Source of the DNA: an uncultured Acidobacteriia bacterium
GTDB lineage: Bacteria > Acidobacteriota > Terriglobia > Bryobacterales > Bryobacteraceae
NCBI GenBank assembly: GCA_903875575.1
Contig: CAIQWJ010000014.1
Span: 1 to 57,504, forward strand
Direction: 5' to 3'
Length of the DNA: 57,504 bases
Shown here: piece after piece, positions 10,793 to 18,496 of the stretch
How the letters are laid out: every line of letters begins with the position of its first letter
Numbering within the stretch: the first letter of the stretch is position 1
Program-made: the position numbers and the translations under genes
Notes under the pieces: generated by a model
What the model saw: only the letters and a program-made list of their open reading frames with translations
What the model was told of the DNA's origin: nothing
The model's database searches: none

Positions 10793-12277
10793 ATGCGTTT
10801 GCTGTGGGTCTTCCTGTTCGTCGCTGCTGTAGCCTTTGCACAGACTGACTGCGCTATTGACGGCACTGTCGTGAATTCGGTTACCGGGTTGCCGATTCAG
10901 CGGGCGCATGTTTCGGTGGTGTCTGCCGAAGATCGGGCAGTTGCCGATAGCGATGCTACCGGAAAGTGGGATGTGAGGCACATCTCCTGTGGCACGGTGA
11001 AAGTTGCGGCGGAGCGAGTCGGCTATTTTACTGGCGGGAAGGGAGCAGCGGTAACTTTGGTTGCCGGAACACCCGCGCACGATACGAAGCTGCAATTGGT
11101 GCCGCAGGCGGTGATCTCGGGAAGAGTGACGGACGATCAGGGCGATGCAATTGAGCGTGCCGATGTCACGGTCATCACATCGCGTGTTGTGAACGGCATC
11201 AGGAGTTACCAGGGTAAGATTTCGACGGCCGCGGACGACCGCGGTGAATATCGATTTTCTGGTCTGACCGCCGGGAGGTATCTGGTTTGTGCCGCTGGCC
11301 CGATTTCATTTTTCGGGGGTGCGGACGGTAGCCGGCAGTATGGCAACAAGTGTTTTCCCGGGCCGTTGGCGGCGGGTGCGTCGATTGCGATGAATGTTTC
11401 CCCGGGGTACGAGGGCAGGGTGGATTTCGCGCTCCCGTTGCTGGCGACCTTTCAGGTGCGGGGAACACTTACGGGTTTACCGGCGGGCGTTCAGGGGCAA
11501 GTGGTTCTCAAATTTGGGGACAGGTTTTTAAGCGGGACGGCACGAAAGGACAATACTTTTGTGTTTCACAATGTTCCACCAGGTGACTACATCTTAGCTG
11601 CCGAGGCCGACAATCAATCTTACGGGGCTCATATGCCATTGAGCGTAGGTGCCCGGGATGTGGAAGGAGTGCAGCTTCGGCTGGAACCCAACGTTTCGGT
11701 CACTGGCTCCGTGAAGGTCATCTCATCGACAGGCCGCAAGTTCAATGCGCCATTCACGAACGCATTTGTGAAGTCGGCTGACGGCGCTCAGCAGTCCTCC
11801 CAAGACGCAACTGGGCCTTCGTTCACATGGCCAAATATTGCGCCGGGCCGCTATCGTCTGGAGTTCTTCACGTCTGGCGGATTGTATGTGAAGAGCGTCA
11901 CTATGGGGGATCGGGATGTTATGCGGTCGGAGGTCGTCATCGGCCAGGGAAGTCCGCCGCTGGAGGTTGTACTCAGCGACGACGGAGGTGTTGTCGAGGG
12001 TGACATCAAGGTGGATGATGCGCTGGTACCGGGATGGGTGATGCTGCAGTCCGAGGGCAGGCCGCTCTATCAGGCCGATGTCGGTGAAACCGGGCATTTC
12101 AGAATCGACAATCTTCCTCCGGGCGACTACAAGGCCTACGCCTGGGACGATAAAGAAAACGTCGAATACGCCAACCCGGACTGGATGCAGCGCAACGCGA
12201 AAGGCAAGGCTTTGACTGTTCAGCCAGCGCAGACTCAGAAGATAACTTTGACGCGACAGGCCGTTACTGTAGAATGA
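10793..12277 (+). CDS. secreted protein with carboxypeptidase-regulatory-like (Ig-fold) repeats
   Basis: A 494-residue protein with signal peptide LLWVFLFVAAVAFAQ. It holds about four CarboxypepD_reg-type beta-sandwich units, seen as recurring G-V-x-D-x-x-G motifs and F-x-x-L-x-x-G-x-Y closers: ISGRVTDDQGDAIERADV then YRFSGLTAGRYLV, FHNVPPGDYIL, FRIDNLPPGDYKAYAW. No catalytic residues are visible. Such proteins are abundant in acidobacteria and probably bind carbohydrate or protein at the cell surface. It starts 24 bases after the lipid kinase. Confidence 0.8.
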   Translation: MRLLWVFLFVAAVAFAQTDCAIDGTVVNSVTGLPIQRAHVSVVSAEDRAVADSDATGKWDVRHISCGTVKVAAERVGYFTGGKGAAVTLVAGTPAHDTKLQLVPQAVISGRVTDDQGDAIERADVTVITSRVVNGIRSYQGKISTAADDRGEYRFSGLTAGRYLVCAAGPISFFGGADGSRQYGNKCFPGPLAAGASIAMNVSPGYEGRVDFALPLLATFQVRGTLTGLPAGVQGQVVLKFGDRFLSGTARKDNTFVFHNVPPGDYILAAEADNQSYGAHMPLSVGARDVEGVQLRLEPNVSVTGSVKVISSTGRKFNAPFTNAFVKSADGAQQSSQDATGPSFTWPNIAPGRYRLEFFTSGGLYVKSVTMGDRDVMRSEVVIGQGSPPLEVVLSDDGGVVEGDIKVDDALVPGWVMLQSEGRPLYQADVGETGHFRIDNLPPGDYKAYAWDDKENVEYANPDWMQRNAKGKALTVQPAQTQKITLTRQAVTVE

Positions 12278-12295
12278 CTCAGATCACATGAGTCA
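12275..12295. promoter_or_regulatory. inverted repeat over the DUF485 start codon
   Basis: TGACTC (12275-12280) and GAGTCA (12290-12295) are perfect arms around 9 bases. The left arm contains the TGA stop of the upstream gene, and the right arm overlaps the ATG of the DUF485 gene at 12288. It could be an operator or an RNA hairpin limiting initiation. No Shine-Dalgarno is visible here. Confidence 0.35.
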
Positions 12296-12611
12296 CAAGA
12301 GTCCACTGTTACAAAACAATGAATGGGAGCGCATCGCTCACCTGGATGCGTTCAAGGATCTGATGGCGGCAAAGGCGCGCTTTATCGTGCCAGCCACATT
12401 GTTCTTTCTGGTTTATTATTTTGCGCTGCCCATTCTGGTGGGCTACGCGCCGGAACTCATGCGGCGCGAGGTGATCGGTCCGCTGAATATCGCGTACCTG
12501 TTTGCGCTCTCGCAATTCTTCATGGCGTGGATTGTGGCGGGTCTGTATATGCGGGCGGCGAGCCGTTTCGACGCGATGGCTAAGAAGATGCTTGAGCGGG
12601 AGGTGAAGTAA
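12288..12611 (+). CDS. DUF485 membrane protein (YjcH-like)
   Basis: A 107-residue inner-membrane protein with two hydrophobic segments (about 36-56 and 70-90) and a charged C-terminus, matching the DUF485/YjcH family that is nearly always encoded next to ActP-type solute:sodium symporters. Its stop overlaps the next start by one base (TAATG), so it is translationally coupled to the symporter. It is probably a small accessory subunit. Confidence 0.88.
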   Translation: MSHKSPLLQNNEWERIAHLDAFKDLMAAKARFIVPATLFFLVYYFALPILVGYAPELMRREVIGPLNIAYLFALSQFFMAWIVAGLYMRAASRFDAMAKKMLEREVK

Positions 12612-14206
12612 TGTCAATTCCGCTCATCATGTTCGTGGCGTTTATCGCCGTCACGCTGGGAATCACGATGTGGGCTTCGCGGCAGTCTTCGGGTGCGAGT
12701 GCATTCTTCGCGGCCGGACGCCGCATTACGGGGTGGCAGAACGGAATCGCGGTGGCGGGCGACTATATGTCGGCGGCTTCGTTCCTGGGGATCGCGGGGA
12801 TCATTGCGTTTCAGGGCTACGACGGGTTCATGTATTCGGTCGGCTTCCTGGTGGCTTATCTGACGGTGCTGCTGATTGTGGCGGAACCGCTGCGCAATAC
12901 CGGTAAATACACCATGGCGGATGTCTTGGCTTATCGGCTTTCGCCGCGACCTGTGCGCGCGATGGCTGCGATCAGCACGCTGACCGTGAGCACGTTCTAC
13001 ATGATTGCGCAGATGGTGGGCGCAGGGACGCTGGTGGCACTGCTGCTGAAGGGTTCGGGGATCAGTTACAACTGGGCGGTCACGATGGTCGGGGTCCTGA
13101 TGGTTGCGTATGTGGTGTTTGGCGGCATGCTGGCGACGACCTGGGTGCAGATTGTGAAGGCGATTCTGCTGATGGGCGGGACGTTCCTGCTCAGCATTCT
13201 TGTGCTGGCGCATTTTCATTTCAGTCTGGGCGAGTTTTTCTATGCGGTCAGCCATGTACAGGATGGCGGGAAGGTGGTTAACTTTCTCACGCCGGGGCTG
13301 CGATACAAGCCTCCCTATGGCGCGCTTGATCTGATCTCGCTGGGTTTGGCTTTGATTCTGGGGACGGCCGGGCTGCCGCACATTCTGATCCGCTTCTACA
13401 CGGTGCCGGATGCGAAGACCGCGCGGGTGAGCGTGGTGTGGGCGATGGGGATCATCGGGGTGTTTTACATCATGACCACGTTCCTCGGATTTGGAGCGGC
13501 GACGATTGTGGGCAAGGGTTACATTGCGAAAAATGGCGGCATCAACATGAGCGCGCCGTTGCTTGCGAAGTACCTGGGCGGGGATATCTTCTTCGCATTT
13601 ATTTCGTCGATCGCTTTCGCCACGATTCTGGCGGTGGTGGCGGGGCTGACGATCAGCGCTTCGACATCGTTTGCACATGACGTTTACGAGAACATCATTC
13701 ATCACGGGCGAAAGCAGAGTTCGGAGAAGACTGTGCTGGTGGCGCGGGTGACGGCGTTCGTGGTGGGCGCAGTGTCGATCGTTGTTGCGATTGTGCTGGG
13801 GCCGACGTTCAACGTGGCATTCCTGGTCGGGTTAGCATTTGCGGTGGCGGCGTCGGCGAATCTGCCGGTGATTTTGCTTTCGATTTTCTGGAAGCGGTTT
13901 ACGACGGAAGGCGCGGTCTGGGGCCTGGCTACCGGGTTAGTCAGCTCATTGGGGCTGATTGTGGTGAGCCCGAGCATCATGGGGGTGGATGCGCCTACTG
14001 TGGCTGCGGCGGCCCGGCATTTGATCCAGATGCATCCGCTGTTTCCGCTGGAGAATCCCGGGATTGTGAGTATCCCGCTGGGGTTCGTCGGCGCATTTGT
14101 GGGGACCATGATGAGCCGGGTGGACGATCACTCCGAGGCGAAGTTTATGGAACTGGAAGTTCGCGCGAATACGGGACTGGGATCGGAACAGGCTTCGGCA
14201 CATTGA
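12611..14206 (+). CDS. sodium:solute symporter, acetate/monocarboxylate type (ActP-like)
   Basis: A 531-residue SSS-family transporter with about 13 hydrophobic segments. Recognisable parts are FFAAGRRITGWQNGIAVAGD (the sugar/acetate symporter signature near 33-52), SAASFLGIAGIIAFQGYDG and GTAGLPHILIRFYTVPDA. With DUF485 upstream, the best guess is uptake of acetate or another short carboxylate with sodium. GAGG lies at the end of the upstream gene, just before the ATG. The substrate is inferred from family and context only. Confidence 0.88.
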   Translation: MSIPLIMFVAFIAVTLGITMWASRQSSGASAFFAAGRRITGWQNGIAVAGDYMSAASFLGIAGIIAFQGYDGFMYSVGFLVAYLTVLLIVAEPLRNTGKYTMADVLAYRLSPRPVRAMAAISTLTVSTFYMIAQMVGAGTLVALLLKGSGISYNWAVTMVGVLMVAYVVFGGMLATTWVQIVKAILLMGGTFLLSILVLAHFHFSLGEFFYAVSHVQDGGKVVNFLTPGLRYKPPYGALDLISLGLALILGTAGLPHILIRFYTVPDAKTARVSVVWAMGIIGVFYIMTTFLGFGAATIVGKGYIAKNGGINMSAPLLAKYLGGDIFFAFISSIAFATILAVVAGLTISASTSFAHDVYENIIHHGRKQSSEKTVLVARVTAFVVGAVSIVVAIVLGPTFNVAFLVGLAFAVAASANLPVILLSIFWKRFTTEGAVWGLATGLVSSLGLIVVSPSIMGVDAPTVAAAARHLIQMHPLFPLENPGIVSIPLGFVGAFVGTMMSRVDDHSEAKFMELEVRANTGLGSEQASAH

Positions 14207-14217
14207 GGATTCGGGAA

Positions 14218-14269
14218 GCCGGATTTCACGCAGAGCACGCCGGAGGAAGACGCAGAGAGCGCAAAGAAC
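14218..14269 (-). repeat. dispersed CTCTGYG repeat, copy 3, inverted
   Basis: Read on the minus strand it ends GTGAAATCCGGCTTCC and begins TCTTTGCGCTCTCTGCG, matching copies 1 and 2. It fills the gap between the symporter stop and the stop of the truncated lectin-like gene. Confidence 0.65.
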
Positions 14270-14277
14270 ACATCCGA

Positions 14278-14793
14278 TCAATGCGACACGCGCAAGTCGG
14301 CGAAGTACGCTTCGGTGCCGACGCCAACCCACAGCGCGATTGCACCGGTGGTGTCGCCCAGTTTCAGATCGTTCACGATCAGCACGGGTTGTGCCGCGCC
14401 GTTCACGTAGAGCTGTGCCTTTGTGCCGTTGACTACGATTTTCAGCCTGGTCCGTTTACCGGGCACGAGATCCACATACGACTCATACTTTCCGGGCGTC
14501 TCCGTACGCAGCCGGTTCCATTCGTAATCAGGGAACGATATGTACTGAGTCGAATGATTCCGGCGTAACTGATCCTCGGCCCGCCCGTTGGTGGGCCGTA
14601 TGTAGAAGCATTCGTACTTCGAGCCATCGGCATTCGTCCGAAAGGCGGCGCCGACAAACCCGCGGGCGTCGGCCGTCGCCCCGGCGCTGGCCTTTGGTGG
14701 TTTTACGCAGCGTGATCGCCTGACCTGCGCGCTCAATGGGAGGAGAACACTCATGAGTCCCGCCGCAGCGGAAACGTAAAAGCCGGAGTTCAT
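14278..14793 (-). CDS. truncated secreted ConA-like/DUF1080-type domain protein
   Basis: A 171-residue product: a signal peptide (MNSGFYVSAAAGLMSVLLPLSAQ), a Lys/Arg-rich joint, and the C-terminal two thirds of a concanavalin-like sandwich (GFVGAAFRTNADGSKYECFY, RPTNGRAEDQ, RRNHSTQY, YESYVDLVPG, LIVNDLKLGD, GTEAYFADLRVS). As I recall the family, about 60 residues of beta strands normally precede ARGFVG and are missing here, so the gene looks internally deleted. An alternative start at 14865 adds 24 residues before the signal peptide. It ends against repeat copy 3. Confidence 0.55.
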   Translation of the reverse strand: MNSGFYVSAAAGLMSVLLPLSAQVRRSRCVKPPKASAGATADARGFVGAAFRTNADGSKYECFYIRPTNGRAEDQLRRNHSTQYISFPDYEWNRLRTETPGKYESYVDLVPGKRTRLKIVVNGTKAQLYVNGAAQPVLIVNDLKLGDTTGAIALWVGVGTEAYFADLRVSH

Positions 14794-14919
14794 AGTTCCA
14801 ATTGAATACGAGCGGAGGCGTCCGGTCTCGAGGGAGCCATCGATGCTGAGATGGAGGCGTTGCATCGGGCTCTTCCCTTCGGCGTTTGAGTCTGACGCGA
14901 AGTGTGTTAGGCTGTGGGC

Positions 14920-15210
14920 ATGATTGGCGTTAACAGGCTGCGGGCGCGGACGTGGTTACCCTGGTTGAGTCTTGTGACCGGCGTGATCTGGCTCTGGGTG
15001 GGGCTTCGCAATCTGGATCTGCCGGGGATATTGGGGATTTATCAGTTGCGCGACTATCGGATGTTTCAACACCGCGGGGGAGATGTTTTGCTGCCATGCG
15101 TGACGGGGTTTGTGTACCTCCTGTTGGCAGCGTTGGGTTTTATTAAGTTACGGCGGCAGCAGGGCGAAGGGCATGAGGCACAGCCGGTGGTAACGACGAT
15201 TTTGGGGTAG
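14920..15210 (+). CDS. small hypothetical membrane protein
   Basis: A 96-residue protein with two hydrophobic segments (WLSLVTGVIWLWVGL near 14-28 and PCVTGFVYLLLAALGFI near 60-76) and a polar C-terminal tail. I do not recognise a family. ATG 14920 is preferred over the in-frame GTG at 14914. A GC hairpin follows directly. Confidence 0.55.
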   Translation: MIGVNRLRARTWLPWLSLVTGVIWLWVGLRNLDLPGILGIYQLRDYRMFQHRGGDVLLPCVTGFVYLLLAALGFIKLRRQQGEGHEAQPVVTTILG

Positions 15211-15214
15211 GTCG

Positions 15215-15234
15215 CGCGGGGCCGATGCCCCGCG
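15215..15234. terminator. bidirectional hairpin
   Basis: An 8-base perfect stem CGCGGGGC / GCCCCGCG with a 4-base loop lies between the convergent small membrane protein and the toxin remnant. No U-tract is seen. Confidence 0.45.
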
Positions 15235-15298
15235 GCAGAGCCGAAGCTCTGGCCCTGCGTTGCCCCCCGCTATGGTTCGCGGAACTGCTAGCCGGAGT

Positions 15299-15633
15299 TC
15301 ACGGCCAGAGGATAATTTTCCCCGGCTCGGGGCGGATTGGGGAAGAGGACCATGCCAGCGCAAACGCCTCCAGATAACGGTGGATGGCAACTGCGGCAGG
15401 GTGACGATCACAACGCAGAGATCAGGAAACAGACGCCAGGCTCGGGCTGCGGAATCCGCAAACAGTCTGTCGCGCGTGACGAGGGTACTGAAGCCCGCGT
15501 TGACGGCGGCTGCGACGAGTTCGCCGTTGCGCAGGGCCTTCCAGCCGCGGCTTTCAGCAGTATCGCAGTCGGTTTGAAGACTGCGGAGCAGGTCGGCAAG
15601 ATGAATATCCAGGTTGGCGTCAAGCAGCCACAT
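15299..15633 (-). pseudogene. frameshifted DUF5615 PIN-like toxin
   Basis: The first about 80 codons read as a DUF5615 (PIN-like) toxin: MWLLDANLDIHLADLL, then GWKALRNGELVAAAVNAGF, TLVTRDRLFADSA and VVIVTLPQLP. After about 15387 the frame runs into unrelated sequence, but another frame reads IHRYLEAFALAW...SSPIRPEPGKIILWP and stops at 15299, which is the expected C-terminus. One base is missing near 15386, so the toxin is broken or the assembly has an error. The start (15633) overlaps the antitoxin gene by 14 bases, as in intact DUF433/DUF5615 modules. Confidence 0.75.
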
Positions 15634-15868
15634 GATATTCGCCAGCAAATTCGGCAGCCACTTTTAAGACCTCGTGGAGGGCATCGTGAGGGAACGCTTT
15701 ATGGAACGAGTCGTCGATGTCGTTCAGTGACATGCCGTTGGAAAGGCATTCGAGAATGAGTTCTACCGATAGACGCGTGCCACGAATCGCGAGTTTGCCG
15801 CCGAGAAGCTCGGGGTCAGCGACGATCCAGGCGTAGTCTTTGTAGCGGCGTGGTTGCCAATCCGACAT
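15620..15868 (-). CDS. DUF433 family antitoxin
   Basis: An 82-residue DUF433 protein with a compact winged/homeodomain-like fold: YKDYAWIVADPELLGGKLAIRGTR... then SVELILECLSNGMSLNDI and DALHEVLKVAAEF. DUF433 proteins are typically encoded upstream of DUF5615 PIN-like toxins and act as antitoxins and repressors, as here. ATG 15868 has GGAG and GAGAG upstream; a GTG at 15880 would add four residues. The reading frame is intact, unlike the toxin. Confidence 0.85.
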   Translation of the reverse strand: MSDWQPRRYKDYAWIVADPELLGGKLAIRGTRLSVELILECLSNGMSLNDIDDSFHKAFPHDALHEVLKVAAEFAGEYHVAA

Positions 15869-15944
15869 GATTGCTCTCACTCCAGTTTAAGCGATATTGT
15901 CGCCGTTGCCCGACCTGCCACGAATATTGGGTGGAAGAACCCCA

Positions 15945-16835
15945 TTACGGTTCGCGGACCGGGCGGAAGCCGATCATGCGGTGGCTTTGCAGTGACGGCC
16001 AGGCGGCGGACCTTGCGTAAGTGCGAAGATCGAACGGCTCCATGAAGAAGGTGCCTCCACGTAGTACCTTCCAGGCTCCAGTGGCCGGTCCCTTCGGGTT
16101 CTTCACCGGCGAAACGTGGTAGTAATTCTGGCTGTACCAGTCGGAACACCACTCCATCACGTTGCCTGCCATGTCCGCCGCGCCGTAGGGCGAGGCGCCG
16201 TCGTGGGTCATAAGATCGCCATGCTTGGTGCCGTCATAGGTGCCCACGATCATGCCGGTGTCGAAAGTCTGCGCGCCCACGTAGTTGGCGTAGGAGTGGT
16301 CGATCGTGTTGCCCCAGGGGTAGCGGCGCTGGTCTGTGCCGCGTGCGGCCTTCTCCCATTCTGCTTCCGTTGGCAGGCGATACTTCTTGCCGGTGGTGCG
16401 GCTGATCCAGTTGCAGTACGCCACCGCGCCATCCCAGTTCACTCCGAGGACAGGGAAGTTGTCCGTGTTTGGCGTGCCACCACCGTGGTTGTTGGCCTGC
16501 GTCCAGTAGGGGATCTGCGTTTTCGGCATGACGAGTTTGCCGGGCCAGAGGGACGTGTCGTCATAGGCGGGAGAGTCACGGAAGGCTTTCCATTCGGCGT
16601 TGGTGACTTCGAATTTGCCGATGTAGAAGGCATCGATATCCACCGTGTGGACGGGGCGTTCGCGGGGCATGCCGTCGCCGAAGTTGTCGCCCATTTTGAA
16701 GGGGCCGGCGGGGACGAAGACGTAGTCGCCATGGCCGTCATTGACGACTTTGACCGTGGTGGCTGAGGACGAGGGGCCTGCCAGGGCCGCCAGCAACGCG
16801 GCGGTGGCTGCGATGAGAGAAGCGGATTGACGCAT
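15945..16835 (-). CDS. secreted SUMF1/formylglycine-generating-enzyme-like protein, apparently non-catalytic
   Basis: A 296-residue protein with a signal peptide and a full FGE-sulfatase fold: FVPAGPFKMGDNF, FYIGKFEVTNAEW, PVLGVNWDGAVAYCNWIS, RLPTEAEWEKAARG, DMAGNVMEWCSDWY and VLRGGTFF. The segment after RGG that carries the active-site cysteines in true formylglycine-generating enzymes reads TFFMEPFDLRTYARSAAWPS here, without Cys. It is therefore probably a binding or structural member. Only 3 bases separate it from the upstream esterase gene on the same strand. Confidence 0.88.
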   Translation of the reverse strand: MRQSASLIAATAALLAALAGPSSSATTVKVVNDGHGDYVFVPAGPFKMGDNFGDGMPRERPVHTVDIDAFYIGKFEVTNAEWKAFRDSPAYDDTSLWPGKLVMPKTQIPYWTQANNHGGGTPNTDNFPVLGVNWDGAVAYCNWISRTTGKKYRLPTEAEWEKAARGTDQRRYPWGNTIDHSYANYVGAQTFDTGMIVGTYDGTKHGDLMTHDGASPYGAADMAGNVMEWCSDWYSQNYYHVSPVKNPKGPATGAWKVLRGGTFFMEPFDLRTYARSAAWPSLQSHRMIGFRPVREP

Positions 16836-16838
16836 TGC

Positions 16839-17732
16839 TTACTTCACCCCTGCGACGGTTGTTTTGGCGTGGGTGACGGGTTTGGGCGCGGCGGTGGGCA
16901 GGAAACCGGTCATCTTCAGGAAGTGTTCGAGGCGCGGCATCCAGTCCTCGAATTCGGGGGCTCCGTAGCCGCTGCCGAAACCGTGGTGACCCTTTTCATA
17001 GAGGTGCAGTTCCGCGGTTGCGCCGGCTTTGGTGAGGTCCATGAACATCTGAGCGGCGGGCAGGGACTGGGCTGTGTCCGATTGGGATGCGACCAGGAAG
17101 GTGGGCGGATAGTCTTTCAGTGGTTCGTTCGGTATGGGGCGGCCCGCGGCTCCGTAGACGAAGGCAAGGTAGTCGGGTTTCGAGCTGAAATGTGCGATGG
17201 GGTCGGTTGCCGCGGGGTCGCCGGGACCGGCGGTGGCCATGAAGGGGCGCATCAGGCCGCCACCTGCGGAGAAGCCGATGAAGCCGACTTTGGCGGGATC
17301 CAGCTTCATCGCCGCGGCTCGGGAGCGAACCATTTGCACGGCTCGCTGGCCATCGAGGCTGCGGGCGTCGGTGTTGTAGGTGGGCGCCATGCGGTAGGTC
17401 AGGACGAAGGCCGTTACGCCCCACTCGTTGTACTGTTCGGCGATATCCATGCCTTCGACGCCATACATCAGCATGATGTTGGAACCACCGGGCGCGATGA
17501 TGACGGACGCGCCGTTGCGCTTGCTTTCGGCCGGTTCGAAGACCGTGAGGAAGGGGTTATCGAGCGGACCGTTGCCTTTGGCGAGCGGGACAGTGCCCTC
17601 GGTCCAGAGGGGAATGTTGTAGTTGACGATCGGCTTTACCGCCGATTTGACGGGTGCGGGCGCGGTTTCGGCGGCGATCAGCGTGCTGGCCAGACAGAGG
17701 GCAGCGAGTACGGGGAGTCGTGAAAGGACCAT
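16839..17732 (-). CDS. secreted alpha/beta hydrolase (BD-FAE/acetylesterase type)
   Basis: A 297-residue protein with a signal peptide (LPVLAALCLASTLIAAE). The fold is supported by the oxyanion motif APGGSN (80-85), nucleophile Ser155 in GFSAGG, an Asp candidate in SQSDTAQS and His in GHHGFG near the C-terminus. Family members remove acetyl or other acyl groups from hemicellulose. It leads an apparent operon with the SUMF1-like gene and is divergent from the tetR gene. A paralogue is at 40690. Confidence 0.87.
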   Translation of the reverse strand: MVLSRLPVLAALCLASTLIAAETAPAPVKSAVKPIVNYNIPLWTEGTVPLAKGNGPLDNPFLTVFEPAESKRNGASVIIAPGGSNIMLMYGVEGMDIAEQYNEWGVTAFVLTYRMAPTYNTDARSLDGQRAVQMVRSRAAAMKLDPAKVGFIGFSAGGGLMRPFMATAGPGDPAATDPIAHFSSKPDYLAFVYGAAGRPIPNEPLKDYPPTFLVASQSDTAQSLPAAQMFMDLTKAGATAELHLYEKGHHGFGSGYGAPEFEDWMPRLEHFLKMTGFLPTAAPKPVTHAKTTVAGVK

Positions 17733-17784
17733 GGGAGAAATTATGACAGATTACGCGCTGCGGTGGCGTAGAAAGTCGGCCCCG

Positions 17785-17811
17785 TTGACAAATTCAAACA
17801 ACTGTTTTAAT
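17785..17811 (+). promoter_or_regulatory. efflux operon promoter with overlapping TetR-type operator
   Basis: A perfect TTGACA -35 (17785-17790) is followed by TTTAAT (17806-17811, spacer 15) or TAATCT (17808-17813, spacer 17). Between them lies the 18-base inverted repeat TTCAAACAACTGTTTTAA (17793-17810), symmetric except for one base pair. An operator there would block RNA polymerase, the usual arrangement for a self-regulating TetR protein. Confidence 0.55.
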
Positions 17812-17822
17812 CTGGTGTTTCA

Positions 17823-17834
17823 CTGTGATCACAG
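17823..17834. promoter_or_regulatory. 12-base perfect palindrome over the tetR start codon
   Basis: CTGTGATCACAG is a perfect palindrome and contains the GTG start of tetR (17825). It could be a second operator or chance. It is shorter than the repeat in the promoter spacer. Confidence 0.3.
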
Positions 17835-18496
17835 AACCACAATCCGCTGGGACCCCGGTCGAACAGTCCGATCCGACCCGGGCGCGTCTGATTGAGGCGG
17901 CTGGGCAGGTGTTTGCCGAGCATGGCTATCAGGCGGCAACGATCCGCGATATCTGCACACGTGCCGGGGCAAATGTGGCAGCCGTAAATTACCACTTTCG
18001 CGATAAGGCCGGGCTGTACGTGGCGGTGCTGAAGAACTCAATGAGCGCTTCGGGTCAGCCGGAGCCGAAGGACATCGCGGCGGCCGGGGGAACACCGGAG
18101 GCGTCGCTTCGGCTGATGATTGGCGCAATGCTGCGTCGCATGAACAGCAATGTGACAGGCCGAACGTGCCACATGCGGATTATGGTCCACGAGATGGCCC
18201 AGCCCACCGAGGCGTTCCCGCGGGTGGTGGAAGAAATCATCGGACCGAACTACCTGGCGATGCGGCACATCCTGTCGAAACTGCTCGATAAGCCCGCGGA
18301 CCACGATTTGACGCGGTTGTGCGCGCACAGCGTGATCGGCCAGGTGGTGCACTATGCGCATGCGGGGCCGGTGATTGCGCTGCTGTGGCCGGATCTGAAA
18401 ATGACCCCGGAGCGGCTGGACGCGGTAGCCGCGCACATATCCGAATTCTCTTTACAAGCAATTCAACATCTTAAGGAAACACATTCACATGAGTGA
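17825..18496 (+). CDS. TetR family repressor (CerR/DUF1956-like) of the efflux operon
   Basis: A 223-residue regulator. The N-terminal helix-turn-helix is clear: ARLIEAAGQVFAEHGYQAAT, IRDICTRAGANVAAVNYHF, RDKAGLYVAVL (about residues 18-68). The C-terminal ligand domain is of the CerR/YbiH type, the family that in enterobacteria controls the ybhGFSR exporter, which has the same gene order as here. GTG 17825 fits the frame and the leader. Its end overlaps the HlyD gene by 8 bases. The promoter repeat indicates autorepression relieved by a small molecule. Confidence 0.9.
   Translation: MITEPQSAGTPVEQSDPTRARLIEAAGQVFAEHGYQAATIRDICTRAGANVAAVNYHFRDKAGLYVAVLKNSMSASGQPEPKDIAAAGGTPEASLRLMIGAMLRRMNSNVTGRTCHMRIMVHEMAQPTEAFPRVVEEIIGPNYLAMRHILSKLLDKPADHDLTRLCAHSVIGQVVHYAHAGPVIALLWPDLKMTPERLDAVAAHISEFSLQAIQHLKETHSHE

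Noticed and set aside
12614-13705. 363-codon minus-strand frame opposite the symporter
   Set aside because: Arg/His-rich shadow of a well-defined membrane transporter gene; the symporter motifs are on the plus strand.
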